DNA of 64,000 bases from Duganella sp. BJB480 (GCA_003416985.1 QVIN01000003.1:248001-312000); one strand, 5' to 3'; shown: positions 8,643 to 18,047, counted from the stretch's first letter. Translations and numbers: made by a program. The notes: generated from the letters alone by a model not told the origin.

Positions 8643-10343
8643 TTATTTGCCGAGCAGGGTATTGGCGGTCTTGAACTCGGGGCGGATGTCGTTCGGCACC
8701 GTCTTCATTTTGTCCAACGCCTTTTGCACGTCGGGACGGATCACCACGTACTTGGCCATCATCTCCTTGGCGCGGGCGTAGTCGCCGGTCGCTTCGATGG
8801 TCAGGAACTCGCGGTCAAGGTCGATCACCGCCTGCTTGATCTTCTTGAAGTCCACCGCGAAGGTGCCGTCGCCGTGCGAGATGAAGCCGCCCTTGTCGAG
8901 GATGTAGTTCATCTGGATCGCCATGCCGCGCGCGTGCGAGTCGGTCAGACCGAAGTGCAGCGTGCGGAAGGCCGAGGCCAGGAAGGTCGTGTACAGCTTG
9001 CGCTCGGCCGCCGCGCCCTGCCCCAGCGTGCCGGCCAGCTGGCCCTTGTCCATCATGTAGGCCAGCGCGTACAGGCCGGTGATGTCGGCCTTGGCCTCCT
9101 CGATGGTGGAGTAGGCTTCCTTCAGGTCCTGGCGCGGCGTCGATTCGGCGCCGTTGGCCTTGGTGATGTGCGGGCCCAGGCCGTGCGTGATTTCATGCGC
9201 CAGGATGTGCGTGAAGAAGGAGTCGAAGTCGACGTCCTTCTGGTCGGCCGGCTTGAGCACCAGCTTGGAGATCGGCGTCAGCGTGGACTTGAATTTGGCC
9301 TGCTGCACGTTCTTCAGCATCACGCGCTTGGAGCCGCGCTGGCTGATGATGCGCTCGTCGTTCGGCAGGTTGTAGGCGGCGGTCTGCACGCCCATGTTGC
9401 CATCGCCCGCGCCGTAGACCTGGTTGACCACCACCATCGGCGCCAGCGCGCCCACTTTCGGATTGCGGTACTTGGCGTCCAGCGGCAGGTTGTCTTCCAG
9501 CTCCTGCATATGCTTGGCGAAGAAGTCCAGCTTCTGCGTCTCCTTCTGGTCGCGGATGTTGACGTAGGCTTCAAACGCGGCCTTGTAGCCAAACAGTTCG
9601 TCGTTGTAGGTCTCGTAGGGTCCGATGGTGATGTCGACCGGCGCGTCCAGGTCCATCCACGCGAAATCGGAGGCCAGGTAGTCGTTGCTCAGGAAGGCGT
9701 CGGCGCGCAGCTGCAGGAATTTCTTCAGCGAGGCGTTGTCGGTATCGGCGGCCCCCTGCTTGAGCAGCGCGGCGGCCTTCTCCAGCTCCGGCTTGTACTC
9801 ATCCGAATATTTGACGACAGTGAACTGGCCCGCCGCGTTCTTGCGGATGGTGGTGAAGAACCACTGCGCCTGCTCCTTGTCCTTCGCGGGCAGCGCGTTC
9901 ATCCAGCTCTCCAACGCCTGCTTGGTCGCGCCTTCGGGATAGAAGTTGCCGGCTTCAGGCTTCTTCTCCGGGATGGCGATGCCGCCCAGTTCCGCAGGCA
10001 GGAAGCGCTGATGGTCATCCAGGATCGACCACGGACCTTTGTTGAGCCAGAAGTAGTTCAGGCGCGCCTTGCCCAGCGGGGTCTGGTCTTTTTGCAGCGC
10101 GGCCCACAACGCCTCGTTGCCGGACCAGCGCTGGCGCAGCTGCAGCACGTCGATGATCTTGGCGGCCTCGATCAACTTGGCGATGGCGCGCTTGTCGCCG
10201 GCGGACAGCTGACTGGTGTCGGCTGTCAGTGCGACCGGCGCGAAGCGCTTGGTCATCTTGTCCAAATCGGCCAGGCTGGCCGGCGCGGCGTAGGCGGAAG
10301 CGCAGGCGAAAGCCATGGCCAGAGGGAGCAGTATTTTTTTCAT
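8643..10343 (-). CDS. M49-like zinc metallopeptidase (dipeptidyl-peptidase III family relative)
   Basis: The start is set at ATG 10343 (MKKILLPLAMAFACASAYA signal peptide, ACGAGG upstream), giving 566 residues. The domain shows AHEITHGLGPH, an HExxH zinc site, then KEAYSTIEEAKADITGLYAL, whose EEAKAD resembles the third-ligand motif of M49 enzymes. Classic dipeptidyl-peptidase III has HExxxH, so this is the shorter bacterial branch with HExxH. It is probably periplasmic and cleaves peptides. The gene is monocistronic: a palindromic repeat follows the stop and the upstream SDR genes end 55 bp away. Confidence 0.85.
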   Translation of the reverse strand: MKKILLPLAMAFACASAYAAPASLADLDKMTKRFAPVALTADTSQLSAGDKRAIAKLIEAAKIIDVLQLRQRWSGNEALWAALQKDQTPLGKARLNYFWLNKGPWSILDDHQRFLPAELGGIAIPEKKPEAGNFYPEGATKQALESWMNALPAKDKEQAQWFFTTIRKNAAGQFTVVKYSDEYKPELEKAAALLKQGAADTDNASLKKFLQLRADAFLSNDYLASDFAWMDLDAPVDITIGPYETYNDELFGYKAAFEAYVNIRDQKETQKLDFFAKHMQELEDNLPLDAKYRNPKVGALAPMVVVNQVYGAGDGNMGVQTAAYNLPNDERIISQRGSKRVMLKNVQQAKFKSTLTPISKLVLKPADQKDVDFDSFFTHILAHEITHGLGPHITKANGAESTPRQDLKEAYSTIEEAKADITGLYALAYMMDKGQLAGTLGQGAAAERKLYTTFLASAFRTLHFGLTDSHARGMAIQMNYILDKGGFISHGDGTFAVDFKKIKQAVIDLDREFLTIEATGDYARAKEMMAKYVVIRPDVQKALDKMKTVPNDIRPEFKTANTLLGK

Positions 10344-10397
10344 TCGAACCTCGTGGTGGAGTGAGATCCGCATTGTAGTACACGGATCCCGCTCCTC

Positions 10398-10997
10398 CTA
10401 CCAGGCCCGGTACACCCGCCCCGTTTCCGCGCCGTCCACGCTGCGCGCGTAGGACAGCGCGGCGCGGCTGGCCGCGATCGGCTCGAAGCCGGTGAACAGC
10501 TCACCGAACAAATGCACGGACTCCTTCAGCACCGTCGGGCTGACCGCGTTGATGCGCAAGCCGCGCGGCAGCTCGATCGCGGCCGCCCGCACAAAACCCT
10601 GCACCGCCGCGTTGGCGGTGGACGCCGCCACCGCGCCGCGTATCGGCTGCTCGGTATCGACGCCGCTGGTCAGCGTGATCGAACCGCCGTCGTTGAGGAA
10701 CTCCCGCGCCACCAACGCCACGTTGACCTGTCCCATCAACTTGCCGCGCAAGCCCACGTGGAAATGCTCGGGCGTGAGCTCCGCCAGCGACCCCACATGC
10801 AGCGCGCCAGCAGCCACCACCACCGCGTCTACGCGCCCCACCTTCCCGAACAACGCCCGTACCTGCGCGATGTCCTCGATATCGACCTGGTGCTGTCCGC
10901 CGCGCGCGCCGACCACGATGACCTCATGCCGCAGCTTCAATTGCTCGACCACTGCGCCGCCGATGGTCCCGGTCCCGCCGATCACCATCACCTTCAT
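10398..10997 (-). CDS. Short-chain dehydrogenase/reductase (second of a tandem pair)
   Basis: The 199-residue Rossmann protein starts MKVMVIGGTGTIGGAVVEQL, the glycine-rich NAD(P)-binding motif, and contains VVVAAGALH and SITLTSGV, as in small atypical SDRs. The canonical YxxxK is not evident; the Ala-rich AASTANAAVQGFVRAAAIE occupies its position. The same replacement is seen in the partner, so these are atypical SDRs. Its ATG overlaps the stop of the upstream paralogue by 4 bp (ATGA), so the two are translationally coupled. The two proteins align nearly end to end and arose by duplication. The substrate is unknown. Confidence 0.88.
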   Translation of the reverse strand: MKVMVIGGTGTIGGAVVEQLKLRHEVIVVGARGGQHQVDIEDIAQVRALFGKVGRVDAVVVAAGALHVGSLAELTPEHFHVGLRGKLMGQVNVALVAREFLNDGGSITLTSGVDTEQPIRGAVAASTANAAVQGFVRAAAIELPRGLRINAVSPTVLKESVHLFGELFTGFEPIAASRAALSYARSVDGAETGRVYRAW

Positions 10998-11605
10998 GCC
11001 GACGCTCCCCAGGCGCGATACACCTGCCCGGTCTGCGCACCGTCCACGCTGCGCGCATACGCCAGCGCGGCGCGGCGCGCAGGCACCGGCTCGAAGCCGA
11101 TGAAGAACGGCCCATAGCTATCCATCGATTCCTCCAGCACGGTCGGGCTGACGGCGTTGATGCGCAAGCCGCGCGGCAGCTCGATCGCCGCCGCCCGCAC
11201 AAAGCCCTCGACCGCCGAGTTGACCATGGTGGCGCTGACGCCGTTGCGGATCGGCTCATCGGCCACGATGCCGCTGGTGAGCGTGATCGAGCCGCCGTCG
11301 TTCAGGTATTCGCGCGCTACCAGCGCCACATTGACCTGTCCCATCAACTTGCTGTTCAGGCCCACGTAAAACTGCTCCGGCGTGAACCCATCCAACGGCG
11401 CGAAGTGCAGCGAGCCCGCCGCCACCACCACCGCATCCACGCGGCCGATCTGCGCGAACACGGCCCGCACCTGCGCGATATCGGCGATATCGGCCTGATA
11501 CTGCCCGCTGCTGGCGCCGACCGTGACGATCTCGTGCCGCTGCCCCAGTTGCTCGACCACTGCCTTGCCGACCGTGCCGGCCGCTCCGATGACGACTACT
11601 TTCAT
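10994..11605 (-). CDS. Short-chain dehydrogenase/reductase (first of a tandem pair)
   Basis: The start at ATG 11605 is chosen because GGGAGA lies upstream and the protein then begins MKVVVIGAAGTVGKAVVEQL, the nucleotide-binding glycine motif (203 residues). Like its neighbour it has VVVAAGSLHFAPL, SITLTSGIVADEP and an Ala/Val-rich segment in place of YxxxK. It is divergent from a LysR gene 100 bp away, which is the likely regulator of the pair. The predicted role is cytosolic NAD(P)-dependent oxidoreduction; the substrate cannot be inferred. Confidence 0.88.
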   Translation of the reverse strand: MKVVVIGAAGTVGKAVVEQLGQRHEIVTVGASSGQYQADIADIAQVRAVFAQIGRVDAVVVAAGSLHFAPLDGFTPEQFYVGLNSKLMGQVNVALVAREYLNDGGSITLTSGIVADEPIRNGVSATMVNSAVEGFVRAAAIELPRGLRINAVSPTVLEESMDSYGPFFIGFEPVPARRAALAYARSVDGAQTGQVYRAWGASA

Positions 11606-11705
11606 GCTGTTCTCCCGGTGAGTGAAAACGCCAGTATCGTCCACAACGTCAAAGGAATAAATGAGCTAAGATGAAGATCATTACTAACTCAGGATTAGCA
11701 ATCAC

Positions 11706-12617
11706 ATGGACAAGCTGCGCAGCATGGAGATCTTCGTCGCCGTGGTCGACGCCGGCAATTTCACGGCCGCCGCCAGCGCCTTCCAGCTGTCGCCGGTCAT
11801 GGTCGGCAAGCACATCGCACACCTGGAAGCCACGCTGGGCGCCCGCCTGCTCACGCGTACCACACGCCGCCAAAGCCTGACCGAGATCGGCGCCCAGTAC
11901 GTCGAACAATGCCGCGCCATCCTTGCGCAGATCGCCGCCGCCGAATCCGGCGCCGAGGCGATGCGCAGCGTGCCGCGTGGGCGGCTCAGGATCACGGCGC
12001 CGGTCTCCTTCGGCAGCGAATGGCTGGCGCCCGCCATCAGCGACTACCTGCGCCTGCACCCGGAAGTGGGCGTGGACCTGAGCCTCAACGACCGCATGGT
12101 GGACCTGGTGGAGGAAGGCTACGACGCCGCCGTGCGCATCGGCACGCTGGACGATTCCGGCATGATCGCGCGCCCGCTGTTCAACTACGGGATGGTGATC
12201 TGCGCCTCGCCGGCCTACCTGAAAAAGCACGGCACGCCGCGCACGCCGGACGACCTGGCGCGGCACGAATGCCTCGATTACATGGTGGGTGCGGTCGGCG
12301 TGCGCTGGCGCCTGCAATCGGTGCGCGGCAAGCACACGCCGCCGCCCAGCCGCTTCCGCACCAACAGCGGCCAGGCGCTGCGCATGGCCGCGCTCAAGGA
12401 TTTCGGCATCGTGATGCAGGCCGAGGTGCTGCTGGCGCAGGACATCGCCGCCGGCCGATTGAAGCCGGTGCTGTGCGACTATCTGCCGCCGGCCCGGCCC
12501 ATGCATCTGGTCTACCCGCGCGACCGCCTGGCCACGCCCAAGCTGACCACATTCATCGACTTCATCGTGGAACGCTTCGGGCCAGCGGCAGCACTGCCGC
12601 TGGCCTCTTCCGCGTAG
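11706..12617 (+). CDS. LysR family transcriptional regulator
   Basis: 303 residues with the LysR winged helix-turn-helix at residues 1-60 (MDKLRSMEIFVAVVDAGNFTAAASAFQLS...LEATLGARLLTRTTR) and a C-terminal effector-binding domain. The divergent arrangement with the SDR pair (gap 11606-11705) makes that pair its likely target, as is usual for LysR proteins. The helix-turn-helix and the RTTRRQSLTEIG segment resemble the large 'CrgA-like' LysR group of proteobacteria. Confidence 0.92.
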   Translation: MDKLRSMEIFVAVVDAGNFTAAASAFQLSPVMVGKHIAHLEATLGARLLTRTTRRQSLTEIGAQYVEQCRAILAQIAAAESGAEAMRSVPRGRLRITAPVSFGSEWLAPAISDYLRLHPEVGVDLSLNDRMVDLVEEGYDAAVRIGTLDDSGMIARPLFNYGMVICASPAYLKKHGTPRTPDDLARHECLDYMVGAVGVRWRLQSVRGKHTPPPSRFRTNSGQALRMAALKDFGIVMQAEVLLAQDIAAGRLKPVLCDYLPPARPMHLVYPRDRLATPKLTTFIDFIVERFGPAAALPLASSA

Positions 12618-12623
12618 GGACCT

Positions 12624-12644
12624 CGCCCGGCGTTGCACCGGGCG
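12624..12644. terminator. Hairpin between convergent genes
   Basis: A 7-bp stem CGCCCGG/CCGGGCG with a 7-base loop lies between the LysR gene and the efflux outer membrane gene. It is followed by AAAACA rather than a T-run on the plus strand, so it is a weak terminator at best. Confidence 0.4.
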
Positions 12645-12653
12645 GAAAACACT

Positions 12654-14135
12654 TTACTTCGCCAGCGGCTTGATCGCGCCGTTCTGCGCCACCGACGCCA
12701 GCTGCGCCGACGGCTGCCAGCCCGCGCCCAGCGCGCGCGCCACCGACACCGCCGCCAGCAGGCGCTGGGTGTTGATCTGCACCGCCGCGCGGTCGGCCGC
12801 CAGCGCGCTGCGCTGCGCGTCGGTCACGTCCAGGTAGGTCGACACGCCACGCTCGTAGCGCGCACGCGCCACCAGGTAGCCGCGCGCGGCAGCCACTTGC
12901 GAGGCCGATTGCACCTCGCCCTGCAGCTGGCGTTCCTGCGCATCGGACAGCGCGTCTTCCACTTCGCGCAGCGCCGTCAGCAGCTTGGTCTCGTGGTTGG
13001 CGATCGCCTCTTCATAGCGCGCCTTGGAGATGGCGAGGTTGGCCTTGTTGCGGCCACCGTCGAAGATCGGCAGCGACAGCGCCAACGGACCGACGCTGAA
13101 CTGGCGCGAACCGCCCTTGCCCAATTCCTTCAAGCTCTCCGACGCGTAGCCGAAGTTCGACGTCAGCGACAGCGAAGGATAGAACGCGCCTTCGGCCACG
13201 CCGATCTGCGCATTGGCCGCGCGCAGGTTGGCCACGCTGCCCGCCAAATCCGGACGCTGCGACAGCAGGCTGGCCGGCAGGCCGACCGGAATCGCCGGTG
13301 GTTGCGGCAGCACGGCGGCATTGGCGTTCGGCGCCGTCAGCAGCGCCGATGGCGAGGCGCCGACCAGCGTCGCCAGGCTGTGTTCCAGCAGATTGCGCTG
13401 GCGCTGCACTTCATGCAGGTCGGCCTGCGCGTTGGCGCGCTCGATGCGGGCGCGCGACACGTCCAGTTCATTCGACAGGCCGGCGTTGAAGCGCGCCGTT
13501 ACCAGCTCCTCGGTTTCGCGGCGGGTATCGAGCGCGCCGTTCAGGATCGCCATCTCGGCGTCCAGGCCGCGCAGCTGCCAGTAGTTGGTCGCCAGCTGCG
13601 ACGACAGCATCAACAGCACGCCGTCGCGGTCCGCCTCGGCGGCCAGCGCCTGCGCGTCGGACGCCTCCACCAGGCGGCGCACGCGGCCCAGCAGGTCGAC
13701 CTCATACGACATGGATGCGCCCACCGTGTAGTTGTTGCCCTTGATCGAACGGCCGCCCAGCGCCAGGCCCTGCGAAGTCTCGGCCGAGGTGCGCGAGTTC
13801 GACACCGACGTGCTCACGCTCAGCGACGGCTGCTGGTTGGCGCGCGACAGGCCGGCCTGCTCCAGCGCCACCACCAGCCGCTGCGCGGCGGCCTTCACGC
13901 TCGGGTTGTCGCGCAGCGCGGTTTGTTCAAGGCGGTTCAGGGTCTCGTCGTTGAACACGGTCCACCACTGCGCGGGCAGGTGCGCCTCGCTGGCGCCGGC
14001 TTGCGGCAGGTGGCGGAACGATGCGTCGGCGACGTTCTTCGGCGCGGCGAAATCGCTGCCGACGGTGGCGCAGCCGGTGACGGCCAGCGTAACGGAAACA
14101 GCGAGCGTCAGGCGCTTCAGAGCTGAATTCAACAT
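12654..14135 (-). CDS. Efflux system outer membrane lipoprotein (NodT/OprM family)
   Basis: 493 residues with a lipoprotein signal (lipobox VTGC near residues 19-22) and two homologous TolC-type halves with long helices. Typical stretches are RYERGVSTYLDVTDAQRSAL and FDGGRNKANL. In tripartite pumps this factor forms the outer membrane channel. It is the third gene of a minus-strand operon after the EmrA-like adaptor and the EmrB-like transporter (gap 34 bp). Confidence 0.94.
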   Translation of the reverse strand: MLNSALKRLTLAVSVTLAVTGCATVGSDFAAPKNVADASFRHLPQAGASEAHLPAQWWTVFNDETLNRLEQTALRDNPSVKAAAQRLVVALEQAGLSRANQQPSLSVSTSVSNSRTSAETSQGLALGGRSIKGNNYTVGASMSYEVDLLGRVRRLVEASDAQALAAEADRDGVLLMLSSQLATNYWQLRGLDAEMAILNGALDTRRETEELVTARFNAGLSNELDVSRARIERANAQADLHEVQRQRNLLEHSLATLVGASPSALLTAPNANAAVLPQPPAIPVGLPASLLSQRPDLAGSVANLRAANAQIGVAEGAFYPSLSLTSNFGYASESLKELGKGGSRQFSVGPLALSLPIFDGGRNKANLAISKARYEEAIANHETKLLTALREVEDALSDAQERQLQGEVQSASQVAAARGYLVARARYERGVSTYLDVTDAQRSALAADRAAVQINTQRLLAAVSVARALGAGWQPSAQLASVAQNGAIKPLAK

Positions 14136-14169
14136 GGTGTTACCTCACTTAAAATTGTTTGGAAGGCGC

Positions 14170-15789
14170 CTAGTGCGCGCCACCGCCGCCACCCGAAGGG
14201 GCTTTGACTTTGTCCGAGAACCACAGCACGCCGATGCAGCCAAACAGCACCATCGCGACCAGGAAGAAGCCGTCGTTATAGGCCATCACATAAGCCTCGC
14301 GCCGCACGATGCCGTCGACCGCCTTGAGCGCCATGTCCGACGCGCTGGTGGCGTCGAAGCCCTTGCTCATGAACGATTGCGTCAGCGCGGCCAGGCGTTC
14401 CTGCGTGGCGGCCGCGAAGCCGGTCACCGATTCGCCCAGGCGCTGCGAGTGGAAATGCTCGCGCGACGTCAGCGCGGTGGCCAGCAATGCGATGCCGATC
14501 GAGCCGCCCAGGTTGCGGGTCATGTTGATCAGGCTCGAAGCAGATGGCATGTCCTTCGGCGAGATGCCGTTCATCGCGAAGTTCGACAGCGTCAGCATCA
14601 CGAACGGCTGGCCCAGCGCCCGCACCACCTGCGACAGCAGCAGCTGGTCGTAGCCGGTGGTGGCGTCCATGTAGGCGTTCATCAGGCAGGAGCCGCCGAA
14701 CAGCAACAGGCCGAAGCTGCACAGGATGCGGTTGTCGACCTTCGACGACAGCTTGGCCACGAACGGCATGATGAACAGCTGCGGCAGGCCGACCCACATG
14801 ATGACCTCACCGATCTGCATCGGCGAGTAGCCGGCGATCTGGCCCAGGTACAGCGGCAGCAGGAACGAGGAGCCGTACAGGCCCATGCCCATCGCCATCG
14901 ACAGCGCGGTGGCGGCGAAGAAGTTGCGCTGGCCGTACAGGCCCAGGTTGACGAAGGGCTGCTTGCGCATCGCCCCCGTCACCGCCCAGCCGAGCAGGCC
15001 GACGATGGCCATCGCCGCGAAGGTGATGATGAACGAGGAATCGAACCAGTCCTTGCTGTTGCCCTCTTCCAGGAAGATGGTCAGGCTGCCCAGGCCCATG
15101 GCCATGAAGGCGATGCCCAGCCAGTCGGCGTTGAACAGCAGGTTGGGCTGGAACTTCTCCTTGTCCAGGCCCAGCGCGATGCCGCCGATCAGCAGCACGC
15201 CCGGCACCCAGTTGATGTAGAAGATCGACGGCCAGCCATACAGCTCGCTCAGGTAGCCGCCGAAGGTCGGCCCCATGGCCGGCGCCAGCGTGGCCGTCAG
15301 GCCGAAGATGGCCATGCCGGCGGCGCGCTTGGACGGCGGCAGCTTGGTCATCACCAGGGTCATCGCCATCGGGATCAGCGCGCCGCCGGTGAAGCCCTGC
15401 AGCATGCGGAACACGATCATGCTCGGCAGGTTCCAGGCGAAGCCGCACAGCGTGGAGAAGACCAGGAACAGCGAGGTGGTGCCCATCAGGTAGGCGCGCA
15501 TGCCGAACACGCGGGTCAGCAGGCCGGTCATCGGAATGACGATGATCTCCGCCACCAGATAGGCGGTGGCGATCCACGAGCCCTCTTCCTGCGTGGCCGA
15601 CAAGGTGCCCAGGATGTCCTTGAGCGACGAGTTGGTGATCTGGATGTCGAGCACCGCCATGAAGGCGCCCAGCATGCCGGCGGCCACCGCCATCCAGGTG
15701 CGGCCGGAGACCTTCTCGGCCGGCATGGCCGGGGCGGACGCGGGCTTCCCCACGCCGCCGGCCGGCGTATCGATTGTGGTGCTGGCCAT
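14170..15789 (-). CDS. DHA2 family MFS multidrug efflux transporter (EmrB-like)
   Basis: 539 residues with about 14 membrane helices. It has the DHA2 signatures VLDIQITNSSL in helix 1 (motif D1-like) and GSWIATAYLVAEIIVIPMTGLLTRVFG (motif A region). The family exports lipophilic drugs and acids using the proton gradient. It works with the upstream adaptor and the downstream outer membrane channel. GGAGCC lies before the start, within the short gap to the adaptor gene. The C-terminus ends in a Gly-rich tail. Confidence 0.94.
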   Translation of the reverse strand: MASTTIDTPAGGVGKPASAPAMPAEKVSGRTWMAVAAGMLGAFMAVLDIQITNSSLKDILGTLSATQEEGSWIATAYLVAEIIVIPMTGLLTRVFGMRAYLMGTTSLFLVFSTLCGFAWNLPSMIVFRMLQGFTGGALIPMAMTLVMTKLPPSKRAAGMAIFGLTATLAPAMGPTFGGYLSELYGWPSIFYINWVPGVLLIGGIALGLDKEKFQPNLLFNADWLGIAFMAMGLGSLTIFLEEGNSKDWFDSSFIITFAAMAIVGLLGWAVTGAMRKQPFVNLGLYGQRNFFAATALSMAMGMGLYGSSFLLPLYLGQIAGYSPMQIGEVIMWVGLPQLFIMPFVAKLSSKVDNRILCSFGLLLFGGSCLMNAYMDATTGYDQLLLSQVVRALGQPFVMLTLSNFAMNGISPKDMPSASSLINMTRNLGGSIGIALLATALTSREHFHSQRLGESVTGFAAATQERLAALTQSFMSKGFDATSASDMALKAVDGIVRREAYVMAYNDGFFLVAMVLFGCIGVLWFSDKVKAPSGGGGGAH

Positions 15790-15798
15790 GGTGGCTCC

Positions 15799-16950
15799 TT
15801 AGTGCGCGGCTTTGGCGTCGGATTGGTTCACTGCCACTTCGGCGATCGCCGACATGCCCGGCACCAGGCGGCCGCTCAGGGCCTTGACGTCTTCCGGCTT
15901 GAAGGTGATCTTGACCGGCACGCGCTGGACGATCTTGGTGAAGTTACCGGTGGCGTTATCGGCCGGCAGCAGCGCGAACTGGGCGCCGGAGGCCGGCGCG
16001 AAGCTGTCCACTTTGCCGATCAGCTCACGGCCCGGAATCGCGTCGATCGACACTTTGACTTCCTGGCCCGGCTTCAGGTCGGCCAGCTGGGTTTCCTTGA
16101 AGTTGGCGGTCAGCCAGACGTTTTCCTGCACGATGGCGGTCAGTTGCTGGCCGGCCGTCACGCGCTGGCCCACCTCGATGGTGCGCTTGCCGATCCGGCC
16201 GCCCACAGGCGCCAGGATGCGGTTGTAGGCCAGCTGCTGCTCGGCGTCCTTGAGCTGCACGCGCAGCACGGTCACTTGCGCCTTGAGCACGTCGCGCGCC
16301 GATTGAGCGGCGGTGATCTGCGCCTTGGCGGCGGTGGCGCTGTCCTTGCGCGCCGCCAGGTCGGCCACGGCGCTGGCGCGGCCGGCGACGGCGGTGTCCA
16401 GCTCCGCTTTCGAGACGGCCTTCATCTGGCTGTTGTACAGCTGGCCGTAACGCTCGGCGTCCTGCTTGGCGCGCACCAGTTGCGCTTCCGACTGCGCCAC
16501 CTGGGCGGCGGCGGCGCTGGCCTGGGCCTGGACCTGGGCGATCTGCGCGTCCGACTGCGCGACCTGCTGTTCGGCGGTGGCGATCTGCGCCTGGATCTGC
16601 TCGACCTTCACGTGCTGGTCGAAGGGATCGAGTTCGGCGATGACATCGCCTTCCTTGACGATCTGGTTATCGTCGATCATCACCTTGGTGACCACGCCGG
16701 CGATACGCGCCGACACCGGATGCACGTGGCCGGCCACATAGGCGTTTTCCGTCTCGACGAAATAATGGCTGCGGTACCACATGCGGCCGCCGGCGGCCAG
16801 CGCGGCCAGGGCGACAACGGCGGCGATCACCACCACGCGGCGGTTGGACTTGGCCGGCGCGGCTGGAGCGGCCGGCGCGGCAGGCGCCGCCGGCTGGCCA
16901 GCGGGGACGGCGCTGAGCACTTTTTGTTCTTGGTTGTGCTGAGTGGACAT
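15799..16950 (-). CDS. HlyD/EmrA family membrane fusion protein
   Basis: The start is ATG 16950 (MSTQHNQEQKVL...), preceded by TTGGAGC; the longer frame upstream enters the regulatory gap. The 383-residue protein has an Ala/Pro-rich cytosolic tail, one membrane helix (VVVIAAVVALAALAAGG), a biotinyl/lipoyl-like hairpin, a long coiled coil (about residues 110-210, with repeated AQVAQSEAQ) and a beta-barrel end. It bridges the EmrB-like pump and the outer membrane channel. It is first in the operon, with a divergent TetR gene upstream. Confidence 0.94.
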   Translation of the reverse strand: MSTQHNQEQKVLSAVPAGQPAAPAAPAAPAAPAKSNRRVVVIAAVVALAALAAGGRMWYRSHYFVETENAYVAGHVHPVSARIAGVVTKVMIDDNQIVKEGDVIAELDPFDQHVKVEQIQAQIATAEQQVAQSDAQIAQVQAQASAAAAQVAQSEAQLVRAKQDAERYGQLYNSQMKAVSKAELDTAVAGRASAVADLAARKDSATAAKAQITAAQSARDVLKAQVTVLRVQLKDAEQQLAYNRILAPVGGRIGKRTIEVGQRVTAGQQLTAIVQENVWLTANFKETQLADLKPGQEVKVSIDAIPGRELIGKVDSFAPASGAQFALLPADNATGNFTKIVQRVPVKITFKPEDVKALSGRLVPGMSAIAEVAVNQSDAKAAH

Positions 16951-17013
16951 GTGCAGCTCCAAATAAATGAAATGGGAGAAGTGCATTATTAGCCCGAATT
17001 TGGGCAAAGTCAA

Positions 17014-17034
17014 GAAATGAAACGATTGCATTTC
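17014..17034. promoter_or_regulatory. Candidate TetR operator between the efflux operon and its divergent regulator
   Basis: GAAATG (17014-17019) and CATTTC (17029-17034) form a perfect inverted repeat with a 9-bp spacer. A second smaller dyad, GCCC-AATT-GGGC-like, lies at 16992-17005. Both fall between the divergent starts at 16950 and 17081. Confidence 0.5.
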
Positions 17035-17080
17035 ATTTTATTTTGGACTACGATGTGTGCATCCATTACCATGTCATCCC

Positions 17081-17794
17081 ATGAAAATCACCGCCAACGC
17101 CGCCGCCCTGGAAGATCCGGATTGCCCCGAGGGCGCCGCCAACGATTCGCCCGACTCCCCCTGCTTCGGCAAGGCGGCCGGGCGTCCGCGCGCGGCCGAC
17201 AAGGAAGCCCGCCTGCAATCGCTGCTGCACACGGCCGCCTCCCTGTTCCTGGAAAAAGGCTATAGCAAGGTCAGCCTGGAAATGATCGCGCGCGAAGCCC
17301 ATGTGGCGGTGCGCACGATCTATGTCAAATTCGGCGGCAAGGCCGGGCTGCTGAGCGCGGTCATCACCAACGGCCGCGCGCGCTTCTTCGCCGGCATGAC
17401 CGACCTGCAGTCGGACCCGCGGCCGTTCCGCGAAGTGATGGACGACTTCGCGCTGCGCTTCCTGGAACTGGTGACGGCGCCCGCCTTCGTCAGCCTGCAC
17501 CGCATGGTGGTGGCCGAGGCCCGCACCACGCCGGAGCTGGCCGACACCTTCTACCAGGCCGGCCCGCTGCGCACCCGCGAGGAACTGACGCGCTTTTTCA
17601 GCCGCGCCGACATCCGCGAGCAACTGCGTCCGGAAGTGCCGGTCGAAACGCTGGCGGTGCACCTGATCGCCTGCATCATGGGCGACACCATGGTGCGCAT
17701 GCTGTTCCCGACCGACCAGCCGCCCTCGGTGGACGAACTGCGCGCCCGCGCGCAGCAGGGGCTGGACCTGTTCTATCGCGCCGTGCTGCGTTAG
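17081..17794 (+). CDS. TetR/AcrR family transcriptional repressor of the adjacent efflux operon
   Basis: The ATG at 17081 (MKITANAAALEDPD) is preferred to an in-frame GTG at 17057; neither has a good Shine-Dalgarno. The protein (237 residues) has an acidic N-terminal tail, then a TetR helix-turn-helix (LFLEKGYSKVSLEMIAREA and VAVRTIYVKFGGKAGLLSAV) and a C-terminal TetR_C ligand domain. The divergent placement from emrAB/OMP genes suggests it represses that operon and senses a pump substrate. Confidence 0.9.
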   Translation: MKITANAAALEDPDCPEGAANDSPDSPCFGKAAGRPRAADKEARLQSLLHTAASLFLEKGYSKVSLEMIAREAHVAVRTIYVKFGGKAGLLSAVITNGRARFFAGMTDLQSDPRPFREVMDDFALRFLELVTAPAFVSLHRMVVAEARTTPELADTFYQAGPLRTREELTRFFSRADIREQLRPEVPVETLAVHLIACIMGDTMVRMLFPTDQPPSVDELRARAQQGLDLFYRAVLR

Positions 17795-17849
17795 ACGCTG
17801 TGCATTTTTGTCGTTTGCTCTATACTGGATTTTTAGCCACGGAGCACAC

Positions 17850-18032
17850 ATGAGCAAATCGAATAGACTGGACTGGAGCAGGCAGGTAACGCTCATGAAT
17901 GAGCGCATCAAGAACTTCCAGGCCAACCCCGGCCAGGAGCAGCTCGACGCCGTCATCGAGGAACTGCAAGCCTACGCGGAAGCCGCGCGCAACGGCGGCA
18001 TCGAAATCCCGACCCGCTTCACCGTCAACTGA
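17850..18032 (+). CDS. Small hypothetical protein (60 residues)
   Basis: The ATG at 17850 follows CGGAGC by about 4 bases. The product starts MSKSNRLDWSRQVTLMNERI and is hydrophilic and helical with no signal peptide or membrane segment. It ends in IEIPTRFTVN. It lies 15 bp before the alpha/beta hydrolase gene and may be co-transcribed with it. I do not recognise a family. Confidence 0.7.
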   Translation: MSKSNRLDWSRQVTLMNERIKNFQANPGQEQLDAVIEELQAYAEAARNGGIEIPTRFTVN

Positions 18033-18047
18033 GCCGCCGCGCCGCGT

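Noticed and set aside
13732..16992. 1086-codon frame opposite the efflux operon
   Set aside because: Antisense across three well-defined genes; low-complexity His/Arg/Gln-rich product.
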